Shown here in pieces: positions 1 through 7,260 of a stretch of DNA of 8,221 bases. The stretch is from Bryobacteraceae bacterium. Its GTDB lineage: Bacteria; Acidobacteriota; Terriglobia; Bryobacterales; Bryobacteraceae. The stretch spans positions 1 through 8,221 of the forward strand of contig JANXXV010000746.1 in NCBI GenBank assembly GCA_025350445.1, given 5' to 3'. How positions within the stretch are numbered: the stretch's first letter is position 1; every line of letters begins with the position of its first letter. The notes beneath the pieces were generated by a model, which was not told where the DNA came from, made no database searches, and worked only from the letters and a program-made list of their open reading frames with translations. The position numbers and the translations under genes are program-made.

Positions 1-2253
1 GCGCGGCACCGGCGCCTCGGCTGGACCAAGCACCTTCAGATTCTCCGGCGGCGGCGTTAACAGGTGCCCTATTTCGCTACTGATCCGCAGCGCGTCTTCC
101 TGTTTCTCGCTGCGGATCAACACGTTCGCCAGCGCGCTGAAGGGTGGATAACGCATCAGCTTTCGAAACTGCAGTTCTTTGGCGTAAAATGCGCGGAAGT
201 CGTGCGTTGCCGCCATGCGCACGGCGTAGTGATCGGGATTGATGGTCTGCACCAGCACCTTCCCGGGCAGATTGCCGCGGCCGGCGCGGCCCGCCACCTG
301 TGTCAGCAATTGGAACGTACGTTCGGCGGCGCGGAAGTCCGGCATACCCAGTCCAATGTCGGCGGACACCACGCCCACCAGCGTTACATTTGGAATGTCG
401 TGACCCTTGGCGATCATCTGCGTCCCCACTAAAATGTCGAAGTTTCGCTCGCGAAAGCCGCTCAGGATGGTCTCGAAATGCTTCTTGCCGCTGACAGTGT
501 CGCGATCCATACGCGCGATCCGCGCCGTGGGGAAGTGCTGATGCAACTCGTCCTCCACGCGTTCCGATCCGAAGCCCAGGAAGTGAATGTGCTCGCTATG
601 GCACTTTGGGCACACCGTCGGCACCTTCTCGGCGTGGTCGCAGTAGTGGCACAGCATCCGGCGGTCGCGCTTGTGGTAAGTCAGAGTGACGGCGCAGTTG
701 ATGCATTCCAGCTTCTCGCCGCAGGACCTGCAGGAAACGAAGCTGGAAAAGCCCCGCCGGTTGTGCAGCAGCATCACTTGCTCACTAGCTTCCAGGCGCT
801 GGCCGATGGCGTCCAGCAACTGGCGCGAGAACGTGCTCTGTTTGCGGGTTTCAAGAAATTCAACCCGCATGTCGATCAACTCCACCTCCGGCAGCGGACG
901 TTGCTCGATACGCTCAGGCAGTTCGAGCAGCCGGTACTTGCCGCGCTCCACGTTATAGCGGCTTTCCAGGCTTGGCGTGGCCGAGCCAAGCACGACGCAT
1001 GCCCCGGCGGCTCTGGCGCGGACAATGGCTACATCACGGCCGTTGTAGCGCGGCGAATCCTGTTGTTTATAACTCTGATCGTGCTCTTCATCCACCACGA
1101 TCAGGCCCAAATTCTGCACCGGCGCAAAGACCCCGGACCGCGTGCCCACCACCACGCCCGCCGACCCGGATCGAATTCGCCGCCATTGTTCGGCGCGCTC
1201 GGCATCGTTGAAGGCCGAATGCAGAATGGCAACGCGGTCTCCGAAGCGATGGAAGAACTGCCCGGCCATGGCAGGCGTAAGGGCGATCTCCGGCACCAAC
1301 AGCAGCGCACTGCGGCCCAGGGCGAGCGTGGCCTCGATGGCGCGCAGATAGACTTCAGTCTTGCCGGATCCGGTGATGCCGTGCAACAGAAACGCCTCGA
1401 ACTTGTGCGTGGCGATGGATGCCTCAATGGTGTTGAACGCTTCCTGCTGCCGTTCGTTCAGCGTAGGAACCGGCTTGAAGGGATACGGTGCGATGGCGGA
1501 CGGCTCCACTTTTAACGACACCAGTTTCTTGCGCGCCAGCGCCCGCGCCGCAGTGCCGGCGCCAGGGACGGCATCTTCCACTTGCTGCAAATTGTGCGAG
1601 CCGGGATGCAGTTCCAGGTAACTCACCAGTTCGCGCTCAGACTTGTTCAACTTGGCGCCTTCCGGCCGCAGGATGTACTCCACTCGAAGCCGCGCGGCGG
1701 AAGCACGCATCGGATCGCGGTCCGCCTGCACGTCTTCCACCTCAAGAAATCGCTTCTTCTCCAGAGCCTTCAAGGCCTTTACCGCCTCTGGGATTTTCTT
1801 TGCGATATACGATCCGGAAAGCGGCCGTTGTTCCAGCAGCCGCAGCAGCTGGATCACCGGTTCCTCGCTTGGATTGCCCAGCAGTAGTTGTCTGGCCGCA
1901 TCGCGGCCCGCATCGGTAAGCGAGTACATCTTCGACGTCCGCACTTCTCCGGACAGCGGAATCATAATTCGCAGCACGTCGCCAAGCGGCGCGCAGTAAT
2001 AAGCGGCGATCCACTGTCCCAGCGCGATCAGGTGCTCTTCGAGGACAGGCTGTTCGTCCATCAACCGCAGCGCTTCCCGCGTCGCCACCGCCGGCTGTTC
2101 GTTGTGCACACGCAGAATCACTCCGGTAAGCTTACGCGACCCGAAAGGCACCAGCAGCCGGCACCCCGCCTTTGCGCGATGCCGCAGCGTTTCGGGAAGC
2201 AGATACGTGAACGGCCGATCGAGCGGAACAGGAAGGCTGACGTCGGCGTACAC
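1..2253 (-). CDS. priA: Primosomal protein N' (PriA replication-restart helicase), C-terminus cut by window edge
   Basis: PriA is a superfamily 2 3'-to-5' DNA helicase that recognises stalled forks and loads the primosome for replication restart. The minus-strand frame is open for 751 codons up to position 1. It starts with an N-terminal DNA-binding region (VYADVSLPVPLDRPFTYLLP). Next come Walker A GITGSGKT (residues 292-299), the DEEH box (388-391) followed by DQSYKQQ, and a zinc-binding insert with four CxxC pairs (about 508-551). The helicase motifs GTQMIAKGHD (from 610) and AGRAGRG (654-660) follow. The sequence stops near LGPAEAPVPR, so roughly the last 50 residues are outside the window (E. 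coli PriA has 732 residues). The start is uncertain: GTG at 2253 best fits the family N-terminus, but in-frame TTG codons at 2265 and 2277 are possible, with an in-frame TGA just before 2277. No clear Shine-Dalgarno sequence is visible. Only 16 bases separate it from the xylB stop, so co-transcription with xylB is likely. Confidence 0.96.
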   Translation of the reverse strand, partial: MYADVSLPVPLDRPFTYLLPETLRHRAKAGCRLLVPFGSRKLTGVILRVHNEQPAVATREALRLMDEQPVLEEHLIALGQWIAAYYCAPLGDVLRIMIPLSGEVRTSKMYSLTDAGRDAARQLLLGNPSEEPVIQLLRLLEQRPLSGSYIAKKIPEAVKALKALEKKRFLEVEDVQADRDPMRASAARLRVEYILRPEGAKLNKSERELVSYLELHPGSHNLQQVEDAVPGAGTAARALARKKLVSLKVEPSAIAPYPFKPVPTLNERQQEAFNTIEASIATHKFEAFLLHGITGSGKTEVYLRAIEATLALGRSALLLVPEIALTPAMAGQFFHRFGDRVAILHSAFNDAERAEQWRRIRSGSAGVVVGTRSGVFAPVQNLGLIVVDEEHDQSYKQQDSPRYNGRDVAIVRARAAGACVVLGSATPSLESRYNVERGKYRLLELPERIEQRPLPEVELIDMRVEFLETRKQSTFSRQLLDAIGQRLEASEQVMLLHNRRGFSSFVSCRSCGEKLECINCAVTLTYHKRDRRMLCHYCDHAEKVPTVCPKCHSEHIHFLGFGSERVEDELHQHFPTARIARMDRDTVSGKKHFETILSGFRERNFDILVGTQMIAKGHDIPNVTLVGVVSADIGLGMPDFRAAERTFQLLTQVAGRAGRGNLPGKVLVQTINPDHYAVRMAATHDFRAFYAKELQFRKLMRYPPFSALANVLIRSEKQEDALRISSEIGHLLTPPPENLKVLGPAEAPVPR

Positions 2254-2269
2254 GCTGTTACTCAACGTG

Positions 2270-3757
2270 CTAATCAATCAGCCCGTAGATTGGCTTCAGT
2301 GCCGGGTAGATGGCTTGGAAGACGCGGTGCAGCTTCTGGTAACGCGCCGATTCAATGGGCCGCGGTTCAATGGATTCCACTTCGCGGATAGTAGCCCGGC
2401 ATGCCTCTTCGACGGATGCGAATGCGCCCGTGCCCACCATCGCCAGAAGCGCCGCGCCATATGCCGAACCCTCCTGCGAGGCAAGCGTCGTCACGCGCTT
2501 CGCGAAGACATCCGCGAGAATTTGTTTCCAGAAAGCACTGCGGGCGCCGCCGCCGGAGATGCGTACGGAAGTAACCGGAACACCCATCTCTTCCATGACC
2601 GCAAGCCCATCCTGCTGGCTGTACGATACGCCTTCGATGACCGACCGGATCAAATCGGCCCGCGTGTGTTTCGCTGTAAGCCCCACCCAGGCGGCGCGCG
2701 CCGTAGCATCCAGGTGCGGCGTTCGTTCACCCATCAGGTACGGCAGCCAAAACAGCCCCTGCGAGCCGCACTCAGCCGTTGCCGCCTCTTTGGTCAAGTC
2801 GCTGTATTCTTCGCCCGGCGCAAGCTGATTGCGCATCCATTGCAGGCTAAGGCCGGCGCCCTGCGTAACACCCATCACGTGCCACTTCTTCGGGACAGCA
2901 TGGCAGAACGTATGCACCCGGCCCCGAGGATCGTAGTGCGGTTCGTCCATGTGCGCGAAGACTACACCGGAGGTTCCCATGGTGCAGGAGACGATGCCCG
3001 TTTCCACAATCCCGTTGCCCACCGCGCTGGCCGCCTGATCGCCGCCGCCGCCAACCACCGGCGTTCCGGCCGCAAGTCCCAACTGCGCGGCCACTGCCGG
3101 CAGCAGCGTTCCCGTGATCTCGCTCGACTCATAAACCGTCGGCAGAATGCCGCGATCCAAGCCCAGCGCATCGGTCATATCAAAGGACCACGCACGCTTA
3201 ACGACATCGAAAAGAGACGTGCCGGATGCGTCCGATACTTCGCTGGCGAATTCTCCCGTGAGGCAGAACCGGATGTAATCCTTCGGCAGCAGCATCTTCC
3301 GGACGCGCTCGAACTGCCGCGGTTCGTTATCGCGAACCCACAGCAATTTAGGCAGCGTGAAGCCGGTCACCACCGGGTTCGCCGTGCACTCCAGCACCTT
3401 CGCGGCCGTAACCGTGCGATTGATGAAGTCCACCTGCGCCTGGCTGCGCTGGTCGCACCAGATCAACGCCGGGCGGATCACCGCATTGCTCTCGTCCAGC
3501 AGCACCAGTCCATGCATCTGGCCGGAAAGTCCAATTCCCCGGACTTCTATTCCGGTGACGCCTGCCTCCGCCAGCACTCCCTTCACCGCGATCCGGCAAG
3601 CCTCCCACCAGTTCTCCGGCCGCTGCTCCGCCCATAGCGGACGCAGCATCCGCATGTCGTCATGCGCCGCGGTGAAAGACGCCTTTACGTCCCCGCGCGC
3701 GTCCACTAGAAGCGCCCGCGAACCTCCGGTGCCGATATCGATCCCCAGCCAATACAT
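2270..3757 (-). CDS. xylB: Xylulokinase (FGGY carbohydrate kinase)
   Basis: This cytoplasmic kinase phosphorylates D-xylulose with ATP to xylulose-5-phosphate, feeding the pentose phosphate pathway. The 495-residue protein is close to E. coli XylB (484). The N-terminal phosphate-binding loop is DIGTGGSR (7-14). SGQMHG (78-83) carries the QMHG sugar-contact motif typical of xylulokinases. FTLPKLLW (133-140) fits the first FGGY signature. The catalytic base is the Asp of GGGGDQAASAVGNG (D240), GERTPHLD lies at 343-350, and the C-terminal ATP-site loop is SGGGARS (401-407). The frame is open further upstream to 3844, but the family N-terminus begins at ATG 3757, and an AAGGAGAAGG purine tract lies just before it. 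That start overlaps the stop of a nine-codon reading frame (TAATG). A terminator-like palindrome upstream separates it from the ROK kinase, while priA follows after 16 bases. No xylose isomerase is visible in the window. Another pentulose substrate is possible but less likely given QMHG. Confidence 0.93.
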   Translation of the reverse strand: MYWLGIDIGTGGSRALLVDARGDVKASFTAAHDDMRMLRPLWAEQRPENWWEACRIAVKGVLAEAGVTGIEVRGIGLSGQMHGLVLLDESNAVIRPALIWCDQRSQAQVDFINRTVTAAKVLECTANPVVTGFTLPKLLWVRDNEPRQFERVRKMLLPKDYIRFCLTGEFASEVSDASGTSLFDVVKRAWSFDMTDALGLDRGILPTVYESSEITGTLLPAVAAQLGLAAGTPVVGGGGDQAASAVGNGIVETGIVSCTMGTSGVVFAHMDEPHYDPRGRVHTFCHAVPKKWHVMGVTQGAGLSLQWMRNQLAPGEEYSDLTKEAATAECGSQGLFWLPYLMGERTPHLDATARAAWVGLTAKHTRADLIRSVIEGVSYSQQDGLAVMEEMGVPVTSVRISGGGARSAFWKQILADVFAKRVTTLASQEGSAYGAALLAMVGTGAFASVEEACRATIREVESIEPRPIESARYQKLHRVFQAIYPALKPIYGLID

Positions 3758-3786
3758 TATTTGGAGCCCTTCTCCTTCGGAGCCAT
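3757..3786 (-). CDS. Possible nine-codon leader ORF overlapping the xylB start
   Basis: A short frame encodes MAPKEKGSK and ends in TAA. The last A of the TAA is the A of the xylB ATG (TAATG). A GGAG lies 9 bases before its ATG. The frame itself contains the AAGGAG that probably serves xylB, 14 bases from the xylB start, which is long for direct initiation. An in-frame GTG at 3804 could extend it to 15 codons, and an in-frame TAG lies three codons before that GTG. It may couple ribosome re-initiation to xylB, may be the worn tail of a lost upstream gene, or may be chance. There is no direct evidence that it is translated. Confidence 0.25.
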   Translation of the reverse strand: MAPKEKGSK

Positions 3787-3834
3787 GAAAAAGCGCTCCG
3801 TCACTCCGGTACCCTATCGACAATAAGCCGCACC

Positions 3835-3931
3835 AAAAAACCACTCCCTAACGGTCGCGGCTCAGATACACAGATACGTCGCACATGGGCACCGGAATAC
3901 CATTCCGAGCCGCGACCGTTAGGGAGCGGTT
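3835..3931 (-). terminator. Terminator-like hairpin after the ROK kinase gene
   Basis: Read on the minus strand, the 20-bp GC-rich stem is followed, after a further GTGG, by six T residues (complement of 3835-3840). Stem plus T tract is the layout of an intrinsic terminator ending the transcript of the glycosidase-kinase pair before xylB. The 43-base loop is larger than usual, so the element may instead be a mobile repeat that happens to abut a T run. A second, weaker hairpin (GGTTGC/GCAACC, 3928-3933 with 3951-3956) sits immediately after the ROK stop codon. Confidence 0.5.
3844..3926. repeat. Perfect 20-bp inverted repeat with 43-base spacer
   Basis: The left arm CTCCCTAACGGTCGCGGCTC (3844-3863) is exactly complementary to the right arm (3907-3926). 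After one mismatch, pairing resumes for four more bases on the outside (3839-3842 with 3928-3931). It occupies the 199-base gap between the ROK kinase and xylB. From memory, close variants of this arm occur as dispersed intergenic elements in Solibacter-like genomes, so it may be a REP-like element. I could not check copy number. Confidence 0.9.
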
Positions 3932-3956
3932 GCAATCGTCGCATCATCCCGCAACC

Positions 3957-4883
3957 CTATCGATTCGGAAACATATGTTGCAGCGGCAAATACGCCGCGC
4001 CGTAGAGACCCGCTTCATTTCCCAGCGTCGCCTTCGCGATGGTGGTCTTCGCATTGCGATAGGTGAACGACCGCCGCTCCACCTCGTCAAACATCGCCGG
4101 AGCAAATTGTTCCCAGGCCGCCAGCACGCCGCCGCTCAAAAGGTAGAGCGGAAAGTTGAAAATATTGATCAGCGTGGCCAGCGCGATTCCCAGCGAACTG
4201 CCCATGGCGTGGAAGATCATCTTCGCCGTCGCGTTGCCCGCCACGGCCATGTGGAATACATCTTCGGAAGTAATGTTATCGCCCAGACTCATCATCCGGG
4301 CCATACTGACAATCGCCGTCGCGGAGGCATGTTTCTCCACGCAGCCGTAGTTCCCGCAGCCACAGGGATTGCCGTTCGGAACCACCGTGATATGGCCCAG
4401 TTCGCCCGCCATTCCCACACTGCCGTGCAACACCTTGCCGGCACTGATGATGCCGCCGCCGATGCCCGTTCCCAGCGTCAGCAGTACCAGATCGTTCACG
4501 CCTGTGCCTGCGCCGATCCATTTTTCGCCCAGTGCGGCAGCGTTCGCGTCGTTCTCCAGAATTACCTGCGTTCCCAGCCGGCGTTCGATTTCGTCCCGCA
4601 CCTTGAAGCCTTCAAACTGCGGCAGATTGTTCGATCCGGCAACAATGCCTTCTTCCATCAGGATGAATCCGGGTATGCCGATTCCCACTCCCGCCAGGTG
4701 CAGTGAACCAGCGTCGCCCTTCAGTTTCTGGATGGCCTGCACCATATCGCTAATCACCGCGTCGCGTCCGGAAGCCAGATCCGTTGAGCCGGAAATCTTG
4801 TCGATCATCTTGCCGTGTTTGTCTACTGCCGCGGCGCGCAGATTGGTGCCGCCCAGATCCACCCCGATTGAATAATCAGCCAT
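3957..4883 (-). CDS. ROK-family sugar kinase, probable glucokinase
   Basis: ROK kinases transfer phosphate from ATP to the C6 hydroxyl of hexoses in the cytoplasm, and this one probably makes glucose-6-phosphate. The 308 residues are the normal family length. Visible motifs are the phosphate loop DLGGTN (9-14), the catalytic Asp in ENDANAA (D112), the glycine-rich LGTGIGGGI (137-145), the sugar-contact motif ELGH (161-164), and the zinc-binding CGCGNYGCVE (174-183), where C174, C176 and C181 act with H164. GNEAGLYGAA (288-297) is a typical C-terminal ROK motif. There is no N-terminal helix-turn-helix, so this is an enzyme rather than a ROK repressor. It starts 21 bases after the membrane glycosidase gene, consistent with one transcript. 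No Shine-Dalgarno sequence precedes the ATG, but an extended -10 motif lies 8 bases upstream. Substrate could also be mannose, fructose or an N-acetylated hexose. Confidence 0.92.
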   Translation of the reverse strand: MADYSIGVDLGGTNLRAAAVDKHGKMIDKISGSTDLASGRDAVISDMVQAIQKLKGDAGSLHLAGVGIGIPGFILMEEGIVAGSNNLPQFEGFKVRDEIERRLGTQVILENDANAAALGEKWIGAGTGVNDLVLLTLGTGIGGGIISAGKVLHGSVGMAGELGHITVVPNGNPCGCGNYGCVEKHASATAIVSMARMMSLGDNITSEDVFHMAVAGNATAKMIFHAMGSSLGIALATLINIFNFPLYLLSGGVLAAWEQFAPAMFDEVERRSFTYRNAKTTIAKATLGNEAGLYGAAYLPLQHMFPNR

Positions 4884-4891
4884 GAAGCCGA

Positions 4892-4900
4892 ATCATAGCA
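4892..4900 (-). promoter_or_regulatory. Possible extended -10 promoter element for the ROK kinase
   Basis: TGCTATGAT on the minus strand fits the extended -10 consensus TGnTATAAT at all but one base. The hexamer ends 8 bases before the ATG, which would put the transcription start at or next to the start codon and give a leaderless message. This agrees with the absence of a Shine-Dalgarno sequence. A weak -35 candidate TTGCAG lies 19 bases upstream, inside the end of the preceding gene. Confidence 0.4.
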
Positions 4901-4904
4901 AGTT

Positions 4905-6611
4905 TCAACGGCCTTGCTGCAAGTACCAGCGCGACACTACTTCCATGGCTGGTTTTCCCCAGGGAGTGAGCGATAAATCCTCGGGACCCCCATGCCCATC
5001 CGTGCCGACTTTCCACCAATAAATCCCCTGGAACCACGGCTTGTGATAGAAGGCTTGCAGGATAGCTTCGTAACAACGGGCCTGCTGTGCGATGGCGATC
5101 TTGCCAGGCCGTTCCGCCCACGGTTCGCGGTGCGATCCCTCGAAGCTGGCGAAGCCCGCCTCCGTGAAGATGACCGGTTTCTGGAACTTCGTCTGCACGG
5201 CTTCCACTTTCCGCACGATCTCTGTCGTCGAGAGGTCGTCCGGCAAAGGGTAGTAGTTATTCAGCCCGATGTAGTCGAGCTGATCCCAGAAGTTGATCGT
5301 TTCAAATTCCGGCCCTTGCGTCGCCGCATAGACAAGCGGTCCCGGATAAATCTCATGGGCGCGGGCGATGATCCTGCGCCACTCCGATTCATACTTCACC
5401 AGCTTCTGGAACTCGACGCCGACGCAGAACATATCCGCATGAACACGTTTCGCCAGCCCCGCGTAGTGCTCAACGAATTGAAGGTACTGCGCAAAAAACG
5501 CAGTGCGAATTTCGGCGGAAGAGAATTCCAGGTCTCCCGGGTAACCGCCCTGCAACATCGTCTGCGGCTTCAGCAGCACCTTGATGTTCAACTGGTGCGC
5601 CACGCGGGATAGCTGTTCTATACCTTCATCCCCTTCCATTCTTCCGCCCCAGCGCACGCCCCCGGTATTCCGGTCGACGAAGCCGTAAGGCACTAGCGCA
5701 ATAGAGTTGACGCCATTCTTAGGCAGATTGCGCAACATTTCCCGCGCGCTCTCCGAAGGATAGCCGCCGGGGAATTCCGCCGTGAAATTCACGCCCTTCT
5801 GGAAGAACATCTTTGGAAAGGGAAGGTCTGTAGCGATAGTGGGCAGCGCGGCGATGGCTGCATTCGCGGTGTCGTGCCGCGTACGTTCGAATGCCTGCGC
5901 GCCTGCCCGGCCCCCGCCTGCGATCAAAAGGGCCAGCGTCATTAGGATGGCCACCGGATGCCAGGTGATCGCAGCGCCCTCACCGCGGCGAACAGGCCAA
6001 AGGCTAACCAGCAGAGCCCCTAGCGCGGCCGGAGCCAGCAGCATTGGTACATAGAACGATGGCATTTGCCGGTGAAACAACAACAGCCCGGCTGAAGCCA
6101 ACACGACGGCTGCCGGAATCACGAACGAGGCGTAAAGAATTCCAATCCGGCGCAGATAGCCCTCAGGCGCCAGGCCGCGAAGCATCAGCCGCAGCCCCGC
6201 GCATAGAATGCCGAAAAAGACCAGAGCGCTGGCAACTTCACCGGCGCCCCACTGATTCCTAAACACCATTCGCGTTACTAATTGCGGCGTCCCCACAGCG
6301 CCAATCATCGCCAGCGTCAACCCCGCGCAGACGGGATGCTTTCTCGCACACAGCGCAAGAATAGCGGCCGAGCCAATCGCAACAGGGACGGATGGACCTC
6401 CGGATCCGCGCTTCACCGGAACAGGAACCGCCGGACGGCTGGACGCGCTGACGCCTTGGAAACCAACCGAAAACGTGGTCAGCGTATGTCCGAAGAACGC
6501 AACCTTGCCCAGCGCCGGCGCCGCGAACAGCAGGAACGATGCCAGCCAGTAGGCGGGATACAGCGATAGCAAACAAGCGAGCCAGGCCGGCCAAAGTTTT
6601 TCCGTTTGCAT
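4905..6611 (-). CDS. Polytopic membrane protein with C-terminal GH113-like glycoside hydrolase domain
   Basis: The 568-residue protein has two parts. Residues 1 to about 235 contain about six or seven hydrophobic segments (roughly 11-33, 77-89, 93-107, 127-146, 157-179, 185-207, 217-233). From about 270 to the end is a soluble TIM-barrel-like domain resembling family GH113 (beta-mannanase type): KGVNF (272-276), VNSIALVPY (301-309), KVLLKPQ (344-350), CVGVEFQKL, YIGLNNYYPL (447-456), VIFTEAGFAS and GIYWWKV (529-535). E400 and E484 are at the positions expected for the acid/base and nucleophile. By inference the barrel faces the periplasm and cleaves an oligosaccharide, perhaps a mannoside. 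The ATG follows AGGAG with a short 3-base spacing and lies 11 bases after the decayed gene upstream. The adjacent ROK kinase could phosphorylate the released hexose. The family assignment comes from motif recall; the substrate is unknown. Confidence 0.8.
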   Translation of the reverse strand: MQTEKLWPAWLACLLSLYPAYWLASFLLFAAPALGKVAFFGHTLTTFSVGFQGVSASSRPAVPVPVKRGSGGPSVPVAIGSAAILALCARKHPVCAGLTLAMIGAVGTPQLVTRMVFRNQWGAGEVASALVFFGILCAGLRLMLRGLAPEGYLRRIGILYASFVIPAAVVLASAGLLLFHRQMPSFYVPMLLAPAALGALLVSLWPVRRGEGAAITWHPVAILMTLALLIAGGGRAGAQAFERTRHDTANAAIAALPTIATDLPFPKMFFQKGVNFTAEFPGGYPSESAREMLRNLPKNGVNSIALVPYGFVDRNTGGVRWGGRMEGDEGIEQLSRVAHQLNIKVLLKPQTMLQGGYPGDLEFSSAEIRTAFFAQYLQFVEHYAGLAKRVHADMFCVGVEFQKLVKYESEWRRIIARAHEIYPGPLVYAATQGPEFETINFWDQLDYIGLNNYYPLPDDLSTTEIVRKVEAVQTKFQKPVIFTEAGFASFEGSHREPWAERPGKIAIAQQARCYEAILQAFYHKPWFQGIYWWKVGTDGHGGPEDLSLTPWGKPAMEVVSRWYLQQGR

Positions 6612-6622
6612 GCTCTCCTAAC

Positions 6623-7130
6623 TTACGCCATTCCGGCGCGCCGGTTGGAGACGGCCTCGGATGTTCGCAGGTAACGCGGGTAGATTCGCAACCGCTTGAC
6701 CTCGCCAAACAGGGCCGGCGCGACCTTTGTTTTCCGCATGCCGTTCACGTTGCCTAATTGCGAATCAAAGCGGCCCCAGCCATATTGCCTGACGGCCCCG
6801 CCATCGTTCAACACGCCGTCCACCACCACCGGGATGATCTTCGGACCCCCGTCTACCATGAACGCCACATGCTGCCACACGCCGGTTCGCAAAGTACCCT
6901 CATGGGCGCCGGGATCGCTATCCCAATTCGATTCGCGAGATAATGTGCTGGCCAGGCTCGCCTTCCACGCCCTTGCCGGTGGTAAGCACGCTCAGCCAGT
7001 TTCAGTCGCCGGTGATCACCACGTAAGGCTGATCGCTATAGCGCCGGTCCGGAGGCATAGCAGCGGCAGGTTGCGGGCATAGTACCACCGCACCGCTAGC
7101 CAGAATGAAATCGCGTCTGTTCAGTCTCAT
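6623..7130 (-). pseudogene. Decayed Tat-exported sialidase-like/LamG-domain protein
   Basis: The ATG at 7130 opens MRLNRRDFILASGAVV, a twin-arginine signal (RRDFIL, residues 5-10), followed by PYVVITGD and then a TGA at 7004-7002. Reading through the TGA gives NWLSVLTTGKGVEGEPGQHIISRI, which continues the family sequence, so the stop probably arose from a GGA glycine codon. This frame ends in TAG at 6920-6918. The +1-shifted frame then carries SNWDSDPGAHEG, WQHVAFMVDGGPKI, RQYGWGRF, VKRLRIYPRYLRTSEAV and stops at 6623, which is the end of a LamG (concanavalin A-like) domain. The start resembles secreted BNR/sialidase-type proteins of Planctomycetes and Acidobacteriota that carry a C-terminal LamG domain. 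Several hundred residues expected in between are absent. I therefore read it as an internally deleted, frameshifted remnant. The sialidase label is from memory and less certain than the decay itself. Confidence 0.65.
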
Positions 7131-7148
7131 CGGGAGTGATTGAAACCA

Positions 7149-7157
7149 CTATATAAC
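7149..7157. promoter_or_regulatory. AT-rich -10-like site in the divergent intergenic region
   Basis: CTATATAAC lies in the 130-base gap between the minus-strand pseudogene and the plus-strand 205-residue gene. On the minus strand it reads GTTATATAG and could be a -10 element for the pseudogene, about 18 bases before its ATG. On the plus strand it could serve the 205-residue gene. No convincing -35 element at proper spacing was found on either strand, so this is a weak call. Confidence 0.2.
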
Positions 7158-7260
7158 TGCCGCGCTGAAACCCCGCTTGCTAATCCCGCGTCTCTTATGG
7201 CAGGATTCGGGAATAACGAAAAACGACTCCGTTGTCGATATGTCTCAACAAGGAGAGTAT

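Noticed and set aside
478..1515. A 345-codon plus-strand open frame
   Set aside because: It lies opposite the priA helicase core and shows no family motifs; it is a shadow of the real gene.
2102..3637. A 511-codon plus-strand open frame
   Set aside because: It is antisense to xylB, whose motifs are unambiguous. The composition (rich in Arg, His and Gln) is that of a shadow frame in GC-rich DNA.
3758..3844. Upstream extension of xylB to an ATG at 3844
   Set aside because: The extra 29 residues do not resemble the FGGY family and would start in the palindrome; ATG 3757 matches the family N-terminus.
3835..3931. Palindrome as part of a CRISPR array or IS end
   Set aside because: Only one inverted pair is present, with no direct repeats, spacers, transposase or target duplication nearby.
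3885..4706. A 273-codon plus-strand open frame starting inside the palindrome
   Set aside because: It is antisense to the ROK kinase and has no recognisable motif.
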